A DNA stretch of 28,074 nucleotides from CAIYEO01 sp037139575 (GTDB lineage: Bacteria > Patescibacteriota > Saccharimonadia > Saccharimonadales > UBA4665), in NCBI GenBank assembly GCA_037139575.1, contig JBAXGD010000006.1, forward strand, positions 1 through 28,074, written 5' to 3'. The stretch's first letter is position 1; the number at the start of each line of letters is the position of its first letter. The position numbers and the translations under genes are program-made. The notes under the pieces were generated by a model. The model ran no database searches, was not told the DNA's origin, and saw only the letters and a list, made by a program, of their open reading frames with translations. This document shows positions 1 through 7,779 of this stretch, in pieces.

Positions 1-66
1 CGCTTCGCTATTCGTGAAGGTGGACGAACTGTTGGTGCTGGTGTTGTAACTAAGATTATTAAATAA
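1..66 (+). CDS. tuf: Elongation factor Tu, C-terminal 21 residues (partial)
   Basis: The window opens inside this gene. The frame reads RFAIREGGRTVGAGVVTKII-K and ends in TAA. The REGGRTVGAGVV segment is the conserved end of EF-Tu domain 3. EF-Tu delivers aminoacyl-tRNA to the ribosome. Its position directly before rpsJ shows that the str operon (rpsL-rpsG-fusA-tuf) probably runs into the S10 operon here. Only the last 66 nt can be seen, so nothing can be said about the rest of the gene. Confidence 0.95.
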   Translation, partial: RFAIREGGRTVGAGVVTKIIK

Positions 67-88
67 GGACTAAGTTACACTAAATATT

Positions 89-418
89 ATGGTAGAAACT
101 AAAAAAGCAGACGTTAAGCAAAAAATTCGTATCCGATTAAAGGCATATGATCATAAAGTTATTGATCAGGCCGCTAAACAAATTATTGATACGGCACTAA
201 GGACCGGGGCTACATTATCTGGCCCTATCCCTTTGCCTACTGAGCGATCTACATTTACCGTAATAAAGAGCCCTCACGTCTATAAAAAAGGTCGTGAGCA
301 ATTCGAAATGAGGACTCATAAGCGTCTTATAGATGTTTATGATCCAACTCCAAAAACTATCGATTCACTAACCAGCTTGAGTCTTCCTGCTGGTTGTGAC
401 GTCGAAATCAAGATGTAA
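89..418 (+). CDS. rpsJ: 30S ribosomal protein S10 (uS10)
   Basis: The product has 109 residues and carries the family signatures KIRIRLKAYDHKVID near the N-terminus and RTHKRLIDVYDPTPKTIDSL near the C-terminus. uS10 sits in the 30S head and also works in NusB-NusE antitermination. The gene lies 22 nt after tuf and is probably co-transcribed with it. The only Shine-Dalgarno-like stretch (AAGGA, 65-69) overlaps the tuf stop codon and is about 19 nt from the ATG, so initiation may depend on coupling to tuf or need no SD. Confidence 0.97.
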   Translation: MVETKKADVKQKIRIRLKAYDHKVIDQAAKQIIDTALRTGATLSGPIPLPTERSTFTVIKSPHVYKKGREQFEMRTHKRLIDVYDPTPKTIDSLTSLSLPAGCDVEIKM

Positions 419-611
419 TTCTTGAAGTAGTATATACAACATATTGACAGATGTAGCGTATATCTGTTACCCTATATGGGTATTTATTAAATAATACTTA
501 GTTATTAGGAAGGTCTTATTCCTAAACAGATAAGATACCACCACTAACTAAGAATTTTTATTATCTGATTATTTGCGAGAAATCAGATAAAAGAATGAGG
601 AATGCAATAAA
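419..611. promoter_or_regulatory. Structured intercistronic leader upstream of rplC
   Basis: This 193-nt non-coding gap interrupts an otherwise tightly packed operon. Three stems can be read on the plus strand: an outer CTTAGTTA (497-504) with TAACTAAG (545-552); an inner TTAGGAA (505-511) with TTCCTAA (519-525); and TTATCTGATT (561-570) with AATCAGATAA (581-590). TTATCTG at 561-567 could instead pair with CAGATAA at 527-533, giving two exclusive folds. A GAGG Shine-Dalgarno (597-600) precedes the GTG start of rplC. Many bacteria regulate this operon through r-protein leaders such as the L4-binding S10 leader, although that one lies before rpsJ. A regulatory role here is inferred. Confidence 0.6.
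444..473 (+). promoter_or_regulatory. Possible promoter for the rplC operon
   Basis: A perfect -35 hexamer TTGACA (444-449) is followed after 18 nt by TACCCT (468-473), preceded by TG at 465-466 as in an extended -10. The -10 is a poor match, so the call rests mainly on the -35. Transcription from here would include the structured leader. An inverted repeat TACCC-TATAT-GGGTA (468-482) overlaps the -10 and could be an operator. Confidence 0.4.
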
Positions 612-1226
612 GTGAAAGCTCTAATAACACGAAAAATTGGAATGACAAGCACCATCAATGAAGCTGGTGTTGTTGAAGCTATCACTTTACTGGCAGTTAA
701 CGATAACGTTATTACGCAGATTAAGAATTCTGAAATTGACGGTTACTCTGCAGTCCAAATAGGATTTGAGTCAGATAAGAATATTGCTAAGGCGCAAGTG
801 GGTCACGCCAAGAACGCTAAGGCTACACCTAAGCACTTCAGAGAATTCAAGATCACTGACGGCGAAGAAGAACTTACTGTTGGCGATAAGATCAATGTTG
901 AATCATTCGAACTAGGAGACAAAATTGATGTTACCGGTATCAGTAAAGGAAAAGGTTGGGCAGGTACAATAAAGCGACACAATTTCCACAGACAGCGTAA
1001 AACTCACGGTGGTAAAGGAAATACTCGTAAGCCTGGTTCAATCGGATCTATGTATCCTCAAAAAGTATTCAAGGGTAAGAAAATGGCTGGTCAATTAGGC
1101 TACGTAAAGACTACTGTTAAGAATCTCAAAGTTGCCTTAATTAATACCGAACTCAAAGTAATCGGTGTCACAGGTGCTGTTCCAGGACCTCGTAAAGGTA
1201 TCGTTATTATAAAGGGAGTCAAATAG
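612..1226 (+). CDS. rplC: 50S ribosomal protein L3 (uL3)
   Basis: The product has 204 residues, close to the usual bacterial length. It begins MKALITRKIGMT, the family N-terminus, and carries the central loop HRQRKTHGGKGNTRKPGSIG that reaches toward the peptidyl-transferase centre. The start is GTG, with GAGG about 11 nt upstream. uL3 is an early-assembly protein of the large subunit. The gene follows the structured leader and is the first of an unbroken run of r-protein genes. Confidence 0.97.
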   Translation: MKALITRKIGMTSTINEAGVVEAITLLAVNDNVITQIKNSEIDGYSAVQIGFESDKNIAKAQVGHAKNAKATPKHFREFKITDGEEELTVGDKINVESFELGDKIDVTGISKGKGWAGTIKRHNFHRQRKTHGGKGNTRKPGSIGSMYPQKVFKGKKMAGQLGYVKTTVKNLKVALINTELKVIGVTGAVPGPRKGIVIIKGVK

Positions 1227-1227
1227 T

Positions 1228-1866
1228 ATGTCAGTTGCTACTTTCACATCTACTGGAACTAAAGCCACAACCGCAGCTAAATTAGACAAGGCTGTATTCG
1301 GAGTAACTCCAACTAATTTTGAAAACCTTAAGAAGTCATATCTTTCGTACCTAGCCAACGGCCGACCTAACCTAGCAGTTACTAAAACTCGTGGTGAAGT
1401 AAGAGGTGGTGGTAAGAAGCCATGGCGTCAAAAAGGTACGGGACATGCTCGATTCGGTTCAAGCAGAGTTCCAATCTGGCGTGGTGGAGGCATTACTTTC
1501 GGACCTACTGGCGAAGAAAACTACACAATTAAGATGTCAGTTAAGACTAAGAGACTAGCAATTCGCCAGGCTCTGTCACTTGCTGCAGATGCAAATAAGA
1601 TTGTAGTTATCGAAGACATCAAGTTAAAAGCTGCTAAAACATCCGCTTTTGTTGAGCTACTAAACAAGATCAAGATTGATGGACGAATATTGATAGTAGT
1701 CGAAACTAAATCTGACGATTTAGTTAGAGCTACTGCAAATATACCTAACGTAAAGATTGTTCAGTCAACTTATGTTAATACTTATGACGCAACTAACGCT
1801 GATTACATTTTAGTAACATCACAGGCTTTAAAGAGCATTAGTGAATGGTTAGGAGAGGCTAAATAA
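1228..1866 (+). CDS. rplD: 50S ribosomal protein L4 (uL4)
   Basis: The product has 212 residues. The stretch TKTRGEVRGGGKKPWRQKG-TG-ARFGSSRVPIWRGGG is the conserved L4 loop lining the exit tunnel. The start lies 1 nt after the rplC stop and is preceded by AAGGGAG at 1213-1219. In E. coli and relatives L4 is also the autogenous repressor of this operon, which makes it the first candidate to bind the leader at 419-611. That link is inference only. Confidence 0.97.
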   Translation: MSVATFTSTGTKATTAAKLDKAVFGVTPTNFENLKKSYLSYLANGRPNLAVTKTRGEVRGGGKKPWRQKGTGHARFGSSRVPIWRGGGITFGPTGEENYTIKMSVKTKRLAIRQALSLAADANKIVVIEDIKLKAAKTSAFVELLNKIKIDGRILIVVETKSDDLVRATANIPNVKIVQSTYVNTYDATNADYILVTSQALKSISEWLGEAK

Positions 1867-1867
1867 T

Positions 1868-2221
1868 ATGTCTGACATTTATAAAACTATTGCTCTAAAA
1901 CCACTACTAAGTGAAAAGGCTTTCAATTTTGCTGAAAAAAGTAACCGTTATGTATTTATCGTACCACTTGAAACTAATCGAACTACCGTTGCGCATGCCG
2001 TTGAGTCTCAGTTCGGTGTAACTGTTGAAAAAGTTAACATGATTCGTGTTAAAGGTAAGAAGAAGCGAACTCCAAGAAGAGGACGTCAAGCTATCATTGG
2101 TCGCAATAGCGATTTCAAAAAGGCTTACGTTTCTATTGCTGAAGGACAGACTCTACCTATCTTTGCCGTTGAAGAAGATAAGAAAAAGAAGCCTGAAGCA
2201 AAGGCTAAGGGGAAGAAATAA
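1868..2221 (+). CDS. rplW: 50S ribosomal protein L23 (uL23)
   Basis: The product has 117 residues. It contains KPLLSEKA near the N-terminus and VNMIRVKGKKKR, typical of L23, which sits at the tunnel exit and docks SRP, trigger factor and SecYEG. It ends in a lysine-rich tail (DKKKKPEAKAKGKK) longer than in many bacteria. A GGAGAGG Shine-Dalgarno is at 1851-1857. The stop overlaps the rplB start as TAATG. Confidence 0.96.
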   Translation: MSDIYKTIALKPLLSEKAFNFAEKSNRYVFIVPLETNRTTVAHAVESQFGVTVEKVNMIRVKGKKKRTPRRGRQAIIGRNSDFKKAYVSIAEGQTLPIFAVEEDKKKKPEAKAKGKK

Positions 2222-3075
2222 TGGCTATTAAGACCTATAACCCTACAACTCCAGCTCGACGTGGAATGACCAGCCAAGACTTCGATGGTATTACTACCAA
2301 GAAGCCTTTAAAGTCATTACTTGCTGTAAAAATCCGAGGCAATGGTAGAAACAACCAGGGTCGTATTACAGTTCGACATAAAGGTGGTGGTGCCAAGAAG
2401 TTTTATCGAATAGTAGATTTTAGAATGCAAGCTGGACTTACAGCAACTGTTGAACAAATCGAATATGATCCAAACCGATCAGCTCGTATTGCCCGTATTA
2501 AGGACAACAATGGTAAATATCACTATATCCTAGCTGCTAATGGTATGCGCGTTGGACAAGTTATAAAGAGTGGTGATGATGCACCTATTGAAACCGGAAA
2601 CCTACTTTCATTGAAAGTAATCCCTACTGGTTCAACAATCTATGAAATCGAAATGACTCCAGGTTCTGGCGCTAAGATGGTAAGAAGTGCTGGAAACAGC
2701 GCTCAACTACTAGCTAAGGATGGAGACTATGCTCAAGTTCGTCTTCCAAGTGGTGAAGTAAGATTAGTTCACCTAACCTGTACTGCCCGAATTGGTGGAG
2801 TTGGAAATATAAAGCACCAAAACATTAAGATCGGTAGTGCCGGTCGTAATCGTCGTAAAGGTATTAGACCTTCAGTACGTGGTGTTGTTATGAATGCTGT
2901 TGATCACCCACACGGTGGTGGTGATGGTGGACGTCATGGTATTGGTGGTGGTAAGAACCACGGTACATCGCCTAAGACTCCATGGGGTCAAAAGACTCTT
3001 GGATTTAAGACAAGACGTCGAAAAGGAACTAGTCAATTTATAGTAAGGTCTCGTCACCAGGCGAAGCGGAGGTAA
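2221..3075 (+). CDS. rplB: 50S ribosomal protein L2 (uL2)
   Basis: The product has 284 residues. It shows GRITVRHKGGGAKKFYR in the N-terminal RNA-binding part and the glycine- and histidine-rich loop VDHPHGGGDGGRHGIGGGKN, followed by TPWGQKTLGFKTRR, at the C-terminus. That loop approaches the peptidyl-transferase centre and contains the conserved functionally important histidine. The loop is a few residues longer than the common HPHGGGEGR form. It starts on the A of the rplW stop (TAATG), so it is likely translationally coupled. Confidence 0.98.
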   Translation: MAIKTYNPTTPARRGMTSQDFDGITTKKPLKSLLAVKIRGNGRNNQGRITVRHKGGGAKKFYRIVDFRMQAGLTATVEQIEYDPNRSARIARIKDNNGKYHYILAANGMRVGQVIKSGDDAPIETGNLLSLKVIPTGSTIYEIEMTPGSGAKMVRSAGNSAQLLAKDGDYAQVRLPSGEVRLVHLTCTARIGGVGNIKHQNIKIGSAGRNRRKGIRPSVRGVVMNAVDHPHGGGDGGRHGIGGGKNHGTSPKTPWGQKTLGFKTRRRKGTSQFIVRSRHQAKRR

Positions 3076-3082
3076 TTAAGAT

Positions 3083-3358
3083 ATGAGTCGTTCAATTAAA
3101 AAAGGTCCATTTATCGATCCAAAGCTTGCAAAGAAAGTCGCTGCTTTAGGTGCTGAAGACCGAACAATTATTAAAACATGGGCAAGAGCTTGTACTATTA
3201 CTCCTGATTTCGTAGGAAGAACTATTGCAGTTCACAATGGTAAAGTTCATGTTCCTGTATTCATTACCGAAAATATGGTTGGACACAAGCTTGGAGAATT
3301 TTCTCCAACTCGTAAGTTCCGATCACACGGTGGTAAATTAGCGAAAGGCAAGAAGTAG
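3083..3358 (+). CDS. rpsS: 30S ribosomal protein S19 (uS19)
   Basis: The product has 91 residues with the N-terminus MSRSIKKGPFID and the C-terminal block KLGEFSPTRKFRSHGG, both highly conserved in uS19. It lies in the 30S head and forms a heterodimer with uS13, which contacts the P-site tRNA. A GGAGG Shine-Dalgarno overlaps the end of rplB, and the gap is 7 nt. Confidence 0.97.
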   Translation: MSRSIKKGPFIDPKLAKKVAALGAEDRTIIKTWARACTITPDFVGRTIAVHNGKVHVPVFITENMVGHKLGEFSPTRKFRSHGGKLAKGKK

Positions 3359-3365
3359 GTTTACT

Positions 3366-3758
3366 ATGACTGTTAAAGCTATATCTAAAGGAATAATGAT
3401 CAGCCCACGAAAAGTTGCTGTTGTTGCATCATTAGTTCGTGGACGCACAGTTAAGGACGCTCTAGTTATACTTGAGCACACTCCAAGACGAGCCGCTATT
3501 GCTGTACGTAAGACTATTGAAAGCGCACGTGCAAATGCCGACAACAACCACAACATGAAACCAGACACATTAGTAATAACTGAAATCTTCGTAACACCAG
3601 GGTCAAGAATCAAAAGATTCCGTCCAGTATCACGAGGAAGTGCTCACCCATTCCAGCACAAAACTTCTCACTTGAGAGTTGTTGTTGATGGTGAAGAGCG
3701 AAAAGTTAAGGCTAAAACTGAAGTTGCAGAAAAGAAGACTGCTAAGGAGACTAAGTAA
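3366..3758 (+). CDS. rplV: 50S ribosomal protein L22 (uL22)
   Basis: The product has 130 residues. ISPRKVAVVASLVRGRTV and the C-terminal hairpin PGSRIKRFRPVSRGSAHP identify uL22; the hairpin lines the exit tunnel near the macrolide site. After the conserved core it has a charged lysine- and glutamate-rich tail of about 20 residues. The stop overlaps the rpsC start as TAATG. Confidence 0.97.
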   Translation: MTVKAISKGIMISPRKVAVVASLVRGRTVKDALVILEHTPRRAAIAVRKTIESARANADNNHNMKPDTLVITEIFVTPGSRIKRFRPVSRGSAHPFQHKTSHLRVVVDGEERKVKAKTEVAEKKTAKETK

Positions 3759-4387
3759 TGGGACAAAAAGTAAATCCAATTAGCTTTAGACTACAGGTCA
3801 ATAAGGACTGGAGAAGTAAGTGGTTCGTTTCGAAGCGCAACTATGCTGCATACCTAGCTCAGGATCTTAAAGTTCGTAAAATGATTATCGATAAGTTGGG
3901 CTCAAGAGCTGCTATCAATAAGGTAGACATCGAACGGTCACCAAACTTAGTTACTGTTACTATAATGACTGCTAAGGCTGGTGTTGTAATCGGTCGTGGT
4001 GGTTCTGGCGCTAACGAACTTAAGGCTGCTATTGAAGCAATCTACCAAGTACCTAGCCGAGTTAACATTGAAGAAGTTAAGAAGCCGGACTTATACGCTA
4101 AATTAGTTGCAGAAAACATTGCTCACCAAATCGAAAGAAGAATTTCTTTCAGAAGAGCAATTAAGTCAACTGCTGCTGCAACAATGCGCGCAGGTGCTCA
4201 GGGAATTAGAATCCAAGTATCTGGCCGTCTTAATGGTGCTGAAATGTCTCGAAGAGAAAAAGAAGTTCAAGGAAGTGTTCCACTTCATACTATTAGAGCT
4301 AACATCGACTACGCTCATGTTAATGCTCACACTCCTGCAGGACTTATTGGTGTTAAAGTTTGGATTTATAAAGGGGATGTACTGTAA
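3758..4387 (+). CDS. rpsC: 30S ribosomal protein S3 (uS3)
   Basis: The product has 209 residues beginning MGQKVNPISFRL. A KH type-2 domain carries the VVIGRGGSGANEL loop, and the C-terminal domain ends in GVKVWIYKGDVL. It is shorter than the 233-residue E. coli protein because the C-terminal tail is absent, as in many Gram-positive-type S3 proteins. It helps form the mRNA entry channel. Both ends overlap neighbouring genes by TAATG. Confidence 0.97.
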   Translation: MGQKVNPISFRLQVNKDWRSKWFVSKRNYAAYLAQDLKVRKMIIDKLGSRAAINKVDIERSPNLVTVTIMTAKAGVVIGRGGSGANELKAAIEAIYQVPSRVNIEEVKKPDLYAKLVAENIAHQIERRISFRRAIKSTAAATMRAGAQGIRIQVSGRLNGAEMSRREKEVQGSVPLHTIRANIDYAHVNAHTPAGLIGVKVWIYKGDVL

Positions 4388-4800
4388 TGTTAGCTCCTAA
4401 AAGAACCAAATTTAGAAAGATCCGAAAGGGCCGTATTACTGGCGTTGCTACTAGTGGTAACACTATTGCCTTTGGTGAATTCGCTTTACAGAGTCAAGGC
4501 TCTGAAAGAATTACTGCTCGTCAGATCGAGGCAGCTCGTCAAGCTATGACTAGACACGTTAAAAGAGGTGGTAAAATCTGGATCCGTATATTCCCACATA
4601 TTTCTGTTACTAGAAAACCTCAAGACGTGAAGATGGGTAGCGGAAAAGGTAATCCTGAATTCTTCGTAGCTAAAGTAAAACCTGGAACTATATTGTTTGA
4701 AATGCAAGGTGTTGATGTGTCTGTTGCCCGCGAAGCTATGAGACTTGCTGCACATAAGTTGCCTATAAAGACCAAGTTCTTGGTTAAGGAGGATGTATAG
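4387..4800 (+). CDS. rplP: 50S ribosomal protein L16 (uL16)
   Basis: The product has 137 residues, the usual length. It starts MLAPKRTKFRK and contains KMGSGKGNPEFFVAKVKPG and MRLAAHKLPIKTKF. uL16 organises the A-site side of the 50S subunit. The family's RIFPxxPVTxKP block is present here as RIFPHISVTRKP. The 3' end carries the AAGGAGG used by rpmC. Confidence 0.97.
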   Translation: MLAPKRTKFRKIRKGRITGVATSGNTIAFGEFALQSQGSERITARQIEAARQAMTRHVKRGGKIWIRIFPHISVTRKPQDVKMGSGKGNPEFFVAKVKPGTILFEMQGVDVSVAREAMRLAAHKLPIKTKFLVKEDV

Positions 4801-4801
4801 T

Positions 4802-5002
4802 ATGAAAACTATTGATATTCGTAAATTAACCACACAGGAATTAACTACTGAGACTACTAAGTTGAAGGAAGAAATTGCTGAAATGAGACGAAAAATTGCA
4901 TTAGGCGAAGTTGCTAATGTTAGAGCTGTAAGATTAAAGAGAAAAGATTTAGCCCGCGTACTAACCGTACTCAGCGAACAGCTAATGAAGGAGACTGCAT
5001 AA
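4802..5002 (+). CDS. rpmC: 50S ribosomal protein L29 (uL29)
   Basis: The product has 66 residues and is predicted to be two helices, with the typical LTTQELTTETTKLKEEI and ARVLTVLSEQ segments. An in-frame ATG at 4793 abuts the AAGGAGG (4786-4792) with no spacing, so I chose the ATG at 4802, which has a 9-nt spacer and gives the normal family N-terminus. uL29 binds near the tunnel exit next to uL23. The stop overlaps rpsQ as TAATG. Confidence 0.94.
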   Translation: MKTIDIRKLTTQELTTETTKLKEEIAEMRRKIALGEVANVRAVRLKRKDLARVLTVLSEQLMKETA

Positions 5003-5274
5003 TGGCTAAAACATTTATAGGTAAAGTTGTTTCTGATAAGACCGACAAAACAATTGTTGTGAATGTTCAGACTCGACGTACCCACCCAATTTACAAGAAG
5101 CAGTACACTACTTCAAAGAAATTTATGGTACATGACGAAAAGAACGAAGCAAAATTAGGCGACAAGGTTTCTTTTGTTGAAACACGTCCAATTAGTGCAC
5201 GTAAGCATCACAAACTTGAAAAAGTTGTCGAAGCTGCAGCTATTGTTCACAAAGAAGAGGAGACTCAGGTATGA
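5002..5274 (+). CDS. rpsQ: 30S ribosomal protein S17 (uS17)
   Basis: The product has 90 residues with an OB fold. GKVVSDKTDKTIVVNVQTRR-HPIY and the loop VETRPISARKHHKL are the family signatures. It binds 16S rRNA early in assembly. The gene ends in TGA inside an ATGA overlap with rplN. This is one of the few TGA stops in the window and argues that TGA is not reassigned. Confidence 0.96.
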   Translation: MAKTFIGKVVSDKTDKTIVVNVQTRRTHPIYKKQYTTSKKFMVHDEKNEAKLGDKVSFVETRPISARKHHKLEKVVEAAAIVHKEEETQV

Positions 5275-5639
5275 TTCAGCAAGAATCAAGACTAGTCGTA
5301 GCCGATAACTCAGGCGCTAAGGAAATCCTTTGCATTAGAGTTCTTGGTGGTACACGAAAAAGATACGCTCGAGTAGGTGATATTATTGTCGCTACTGTTA
5401 AAAGCGCATCACCAGTAGGAACTGTAAAGAAGAAATCTGTTATCCGAGCAGTAGTTGTTAGGACTAGATACAACATTAACCGAAAAGATGGTTCAACAAT
5501 TAAATTTGATGACAATGCAGCCGTAATTATTGATGATAATAAACTACCTAAGGGAACTAGAATTTTTGGCCCAGTACCTAGAGAACTTAGAGATCTTGGA
5601 TATGCGAAAATTATATCCCTAGCACCGGAGGTACTATAA
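5271..5639 (+). CDS. rplN: 50S ribosomal protein L14 (uL14)
   Basis: The product has 122 residues, the canonical length. It begins MIQQESRLVVADNSGAKEI and contains GTRIFGPVPRELRDLGYAKI near the end. uL14 forms part of the inter-subunit bridge and is the docking site of the silencing factor RsfS. The start overlaps rpsQ by 4 nt (ATGA) and the stop overlaps rplX by 1 nt. Confidence 0.97.
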   Translation: MIQQESRLVVADNSGAKEILCIRVLGGTRKRYARVGDIIVATVKSASPVGTVKKKSVIRAVVVRTRYNINRKDGSTIKFDDNAAVIIDDNKLPKGTRIFGPVPRELRDLGYAKIISLAPEVL

Positions 5640-5980
5640 TGAGAACCAAAGTTAAGACTATTTTTAAAATCCGTATTAAGAAGGGCGATACTGTTATCGT
5701 TAGAAGTGGAAAATATAAAGGTAAAACTGGTAAAGTTATTGCTACACACCCTTCACTTAACAAGGTTACTGTTGAAGGAATCAACATTGTGAAGAAGCAC
5801 GTTAAGCCTAATAAAGCTTATCCCCAAGGTGCAATTGTTGAGTTAACCAAACCTATGTGGGTTTCTAAGCTTGGTATCTATGACGCATCAGCTAAAAAAG
5901 CATCTAAGATTGCTTATAAGGTTGATAAAGATGGTGCTAAGAAGCGTGTCTACAAGACAAGTGGCAAGGAGATAGCATAA
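5639..5980 (+). CDS. rplX: 50S ribosomal protein L24 (uL24)
   Basis: The product has 113 residues. A KOW motif at the N-terminus (KIRIKKGDTVIVRSGKYKGK followed by TGKV) and VEGINIVKKHVKP identify uL24, an assembly-initiator protein of the 50S subunit. The C-terminus (YDASAKKASKIAYKV) has the usual domain but without the CxxC zinc knuckle found in some L24 proteins. It overlaps both neighbours by TAATG. Confidence 0.96.
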   Translation: MRTKVKTIFKIRIKKGDTVIVRSGKYKGKTGKVIATHPSLNKVTVEGINIVKKHVKPNKAYPQGAIVELTKPMWVSKLGIYDASAKKASKIAYKVDKDGAKKRVYKTSGKEIA

Positions 5981-6549
5981 TGGCTACTACTCAATATATC
6001 CCTAGACTAAAGCTAGATTACAAAACTAAGTATGTTGCTGAACTTCAAAAAGAACTGAAGCTAGCTAATGTTAATCAGGTTCCAGTTCTTGCTAAGATCG
6101 TTTTAAATGTTGGCCTAGGTCAAGCTAAAGACGATAAGAAGATCATGGAAGTTGCTACCAACACAATCACTAAGATCACTGGTCAGCATCCTGTGCAAAC
6201 AGCAGCTAAAAAATCTATTGCTGGATTTAAGTTAAGAGAAGGTAACAAGATTGGTCTTAAGGTTACATTACGTGGTGATAACATGTATGAATTCCTAGAC
6301 AGGCTTGTAACTGTTGTTCTTCCAAGACTAAGAGATTTCCATGGTGTAAGTAATAAGTCATTTGATAACCAGGGCAACTACAGCCTAGGCATGACAGATC
6401 AATCAGTTTTCCCTGAGCTAAGTTTCGAAGAAACTAATACGCCCCACGGACTTCAGATAGTATTTAACGTAAAATGCCATAATAAGTCTGACTCCAAGGC
6501 ATTGCTAGTCAAGTTTGGCATGCCATTTGAGAAAGGTAAGGAAAATTAA
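5980..6549 (+). CDS. rplE: 50S ribosomal protein L5 (uL5)
   Basis: The product has 189 residues, slightly longer than the usual 179 because of an N-terminal extension. KIVLNVGLGQAKDD, TGQHPVQTAAKKSIAGFKLR and DFHGVSNKSFDNQGNYSLG are family signatures. uL5 binds 5S rRNA and contacts the P-site tRNA. It starts on the last base of the rplX stop. Confidence 0.97.
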   Translation: MATTQYIPRLKLDYKTKYVAELQKELKLANVNQVPVLAKIVLNVGLGQAKDDKKIMEVATNTITKITGQHPVQTAAKKSIAGFKLREGNKIGLKVTLRGDNMYEFLDRLVTVVLPRLRDFHGVSNKSFDNQGNYSLGMTDQSVFPELSFEETNTPHGLQIVFNVKCHNKSDSKALLVKFGMPFEKGKEN

Positions 6550-6551
6550 CC

Positions 6552-6821
6552 ATGGCTAAGAAATCAATTATCGCAAGAGATTTAAAGAGACAGAAGATGA
6601 TCAAGAAATATGAGGCTAAGCGAATTGAGCTTAAGAGTATCGGTGATCTTGATGGACTTGCTAAATTACCAAGAAATTCTTCACCAACACGATGGAAGAA
6701 TCGTTGTATCGAAACAGGTCGACCAAGAGGATACATGAGAACATTTGGCCTAAGCAGAATCTCATTCAGAGAACACGCTTCTAAAGGAGAAATACCAGGC
6801 GTAACTAAGGCGAGCTGGTAG
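6552..6821 (+). CDS. rpsN: 30S ribosomal protein S14 (uS14), zinc-free type
   Basis: The product has 89 residues and belongs to the long, zinc-free class of uS14. The block PRNSSPTRWKNRCIETGRPR contains only one cysteine, where zinc-type S14 has two CxxC pairs. The C-terminus GLSRISFREHASKGEIPGVTKASW (read in pieces) is the standard S14 ending. The protein sits in the 30S head. The long form in the spc operon is ordinary for this class. Confidence 0.96.
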   Translation: MAKKSIIARDLKRQKMIKKYEAKRIELKSIGDLDGLAKLPRNSSPTRWKNRCIETGRPRGYMRTFGLSRISFREHASKGEIPGVTKASW

Positions 6822-6832
6822 GAAAGGATTAT

Positions 6833-7237
6833 ATGAATGCATCAACAGACCCAATAGCTGACATGCTAACTCGCATAAGAAATGCGACTGCTGTTCGTAA
6901 GCAGAGTATTAACTTACCTTATTCAAAGGTTAAGTTTGCTGTTGCGAAAATTCTTTCCGATAATGGATTTATCGACAAAGTTTCATCTAAAGCCGCAGAA
7001 GACGGTGTAGGACAAATTCTTATTCTAGATTTATTTACTTCAAATTCTAATCCTCACATTACTGAGATTGAAAGAATTAGTAAGCCTGGACGAAGAACTT
7101 ACACATCTGCATCAGAAATCCCTACTAACCGACGTGGACGTGGAATTTTCATTGTCTCAACTTCTAAGGGTATGATGACTGGTAGTGACGCTAAAAAAGC
7201 TGGTATCGGCGGAGAGTTAATTTGTAAGGTACTTTAA
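6833..7237 (+). CDS. rpsH: 30S ribosomal protein S8 (uS8)
   Basis: The product has 134 residues. It starts with DPIADMLTRIRNA and ends with TSKGMMTGSDAKKAGIGGEL, both diagnostic of uS8. uS8 binds helix 21 of 16S rRNA. In E. coli it represses the spc operon at the rplE start; no obvious helix-21 mimic was identified here by eye. An AAAGGA Shine-Dalgarno precedes the ATG. Confidence 0.97.
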   Translation: MNASTDPIADMLTRIRNATAVRKQSINLPYSKVKFAVAKILSDNGFIDKVSSKAAEDGVGQILILDLFTSNSNPHITEIERISKPGRRTYTSASEIPTNRRGRGIFIVSTSKGMMTGSDAKKAGIGGELICKVL

Positions 7238-7238
7238 T

Positions 7239-7778
7239 ATGAGCAGAATAGGAAGATCACCAATTCAAATCCCCAGTGGCGTTACGGTATCAATTGAACC
7301 TAACGAAATTAAAGTTGACGGACCTAAGGGTAGTCTTACTCAGTTCACTATTCCTGAAATTACAGTTACTCAAGCTGATGGAGTTTTAACTTTCACTAGA
7401 CTTAATGATGAACCTAAGGTTCGATCAAAACATGGTTTAATGCGAAGCCTAGTTCAAAACATGGTTACTGGTGTAACTACTGGTTTTGAGAAAAAGCTTG
7501 AAATTAATGGTGTTGGTTACCGTGTAGCATTAGCTGGTACAAGTTTGAAAATGCAACTTGGATTTTCTCACGAAGTTGTATTCCCAATTCCTGCAGGAGT
7601 AAATATTGCCGTAGAAGCAAACACAATGACTGTAACTGGAATTAGTAAACAACAAGTTGGACAAGTTGCTGCCGAAATTCGATCACTTAAGAAGCCTGAA
7701 CCTTATAAGGGTAAGGGAATTAAGTATGTTGATGAACGTATAATCCGTAAGAGTGGTAAGAGCGGTAAGGAAAAATAG
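7239..7778 (+). CDS. rplF: 50S ribosomal protein L6 (uL6)
   Basis: The product has 179 residues and contains the duplicated L6 fold. MSRIGRSPIQIPSGV is the typical start, and GVGYRVALAG plus the C-terminal block PEPYKGKGIKYVDERIIRKSGK confirm the family. uL6 lies near the sarcin-ricin loop and factor-binding site. It follows rpsH with a 1-nt gap. Confidence 0.97.
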   Translation: MSRIGRSPIQIPSGVTVSIEPNEIKVDGPKGSLTQFTIPEITVTQADGVLTFTRLNDEPKVRSKHGLMRSLVQNMVTGVTTGFEKKLEINGVGYRVALAGTSLKMQLGFSHEVVFPIPAGVNIAVEANTMTVTGISKQQVGQVAAEIRSLKKPEPYKGKGIKYVDERIIRKSGKSGKEK

Positions 7779-7779
7779 T

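Noticed and set aside
4486..5085. 199-residue open frame on the minus strand
   Set aside because: It lies wholly across rplP, rpmC and the start of rpsQ, has a composition unlike a protein family I know, and lacks a ribosome-binding site.
5276..5749. 157-residue open frame on the minus strand
   Set aside because: It is antisense to rplN and rplX, both certain genes; an artefact of their codon pattern.
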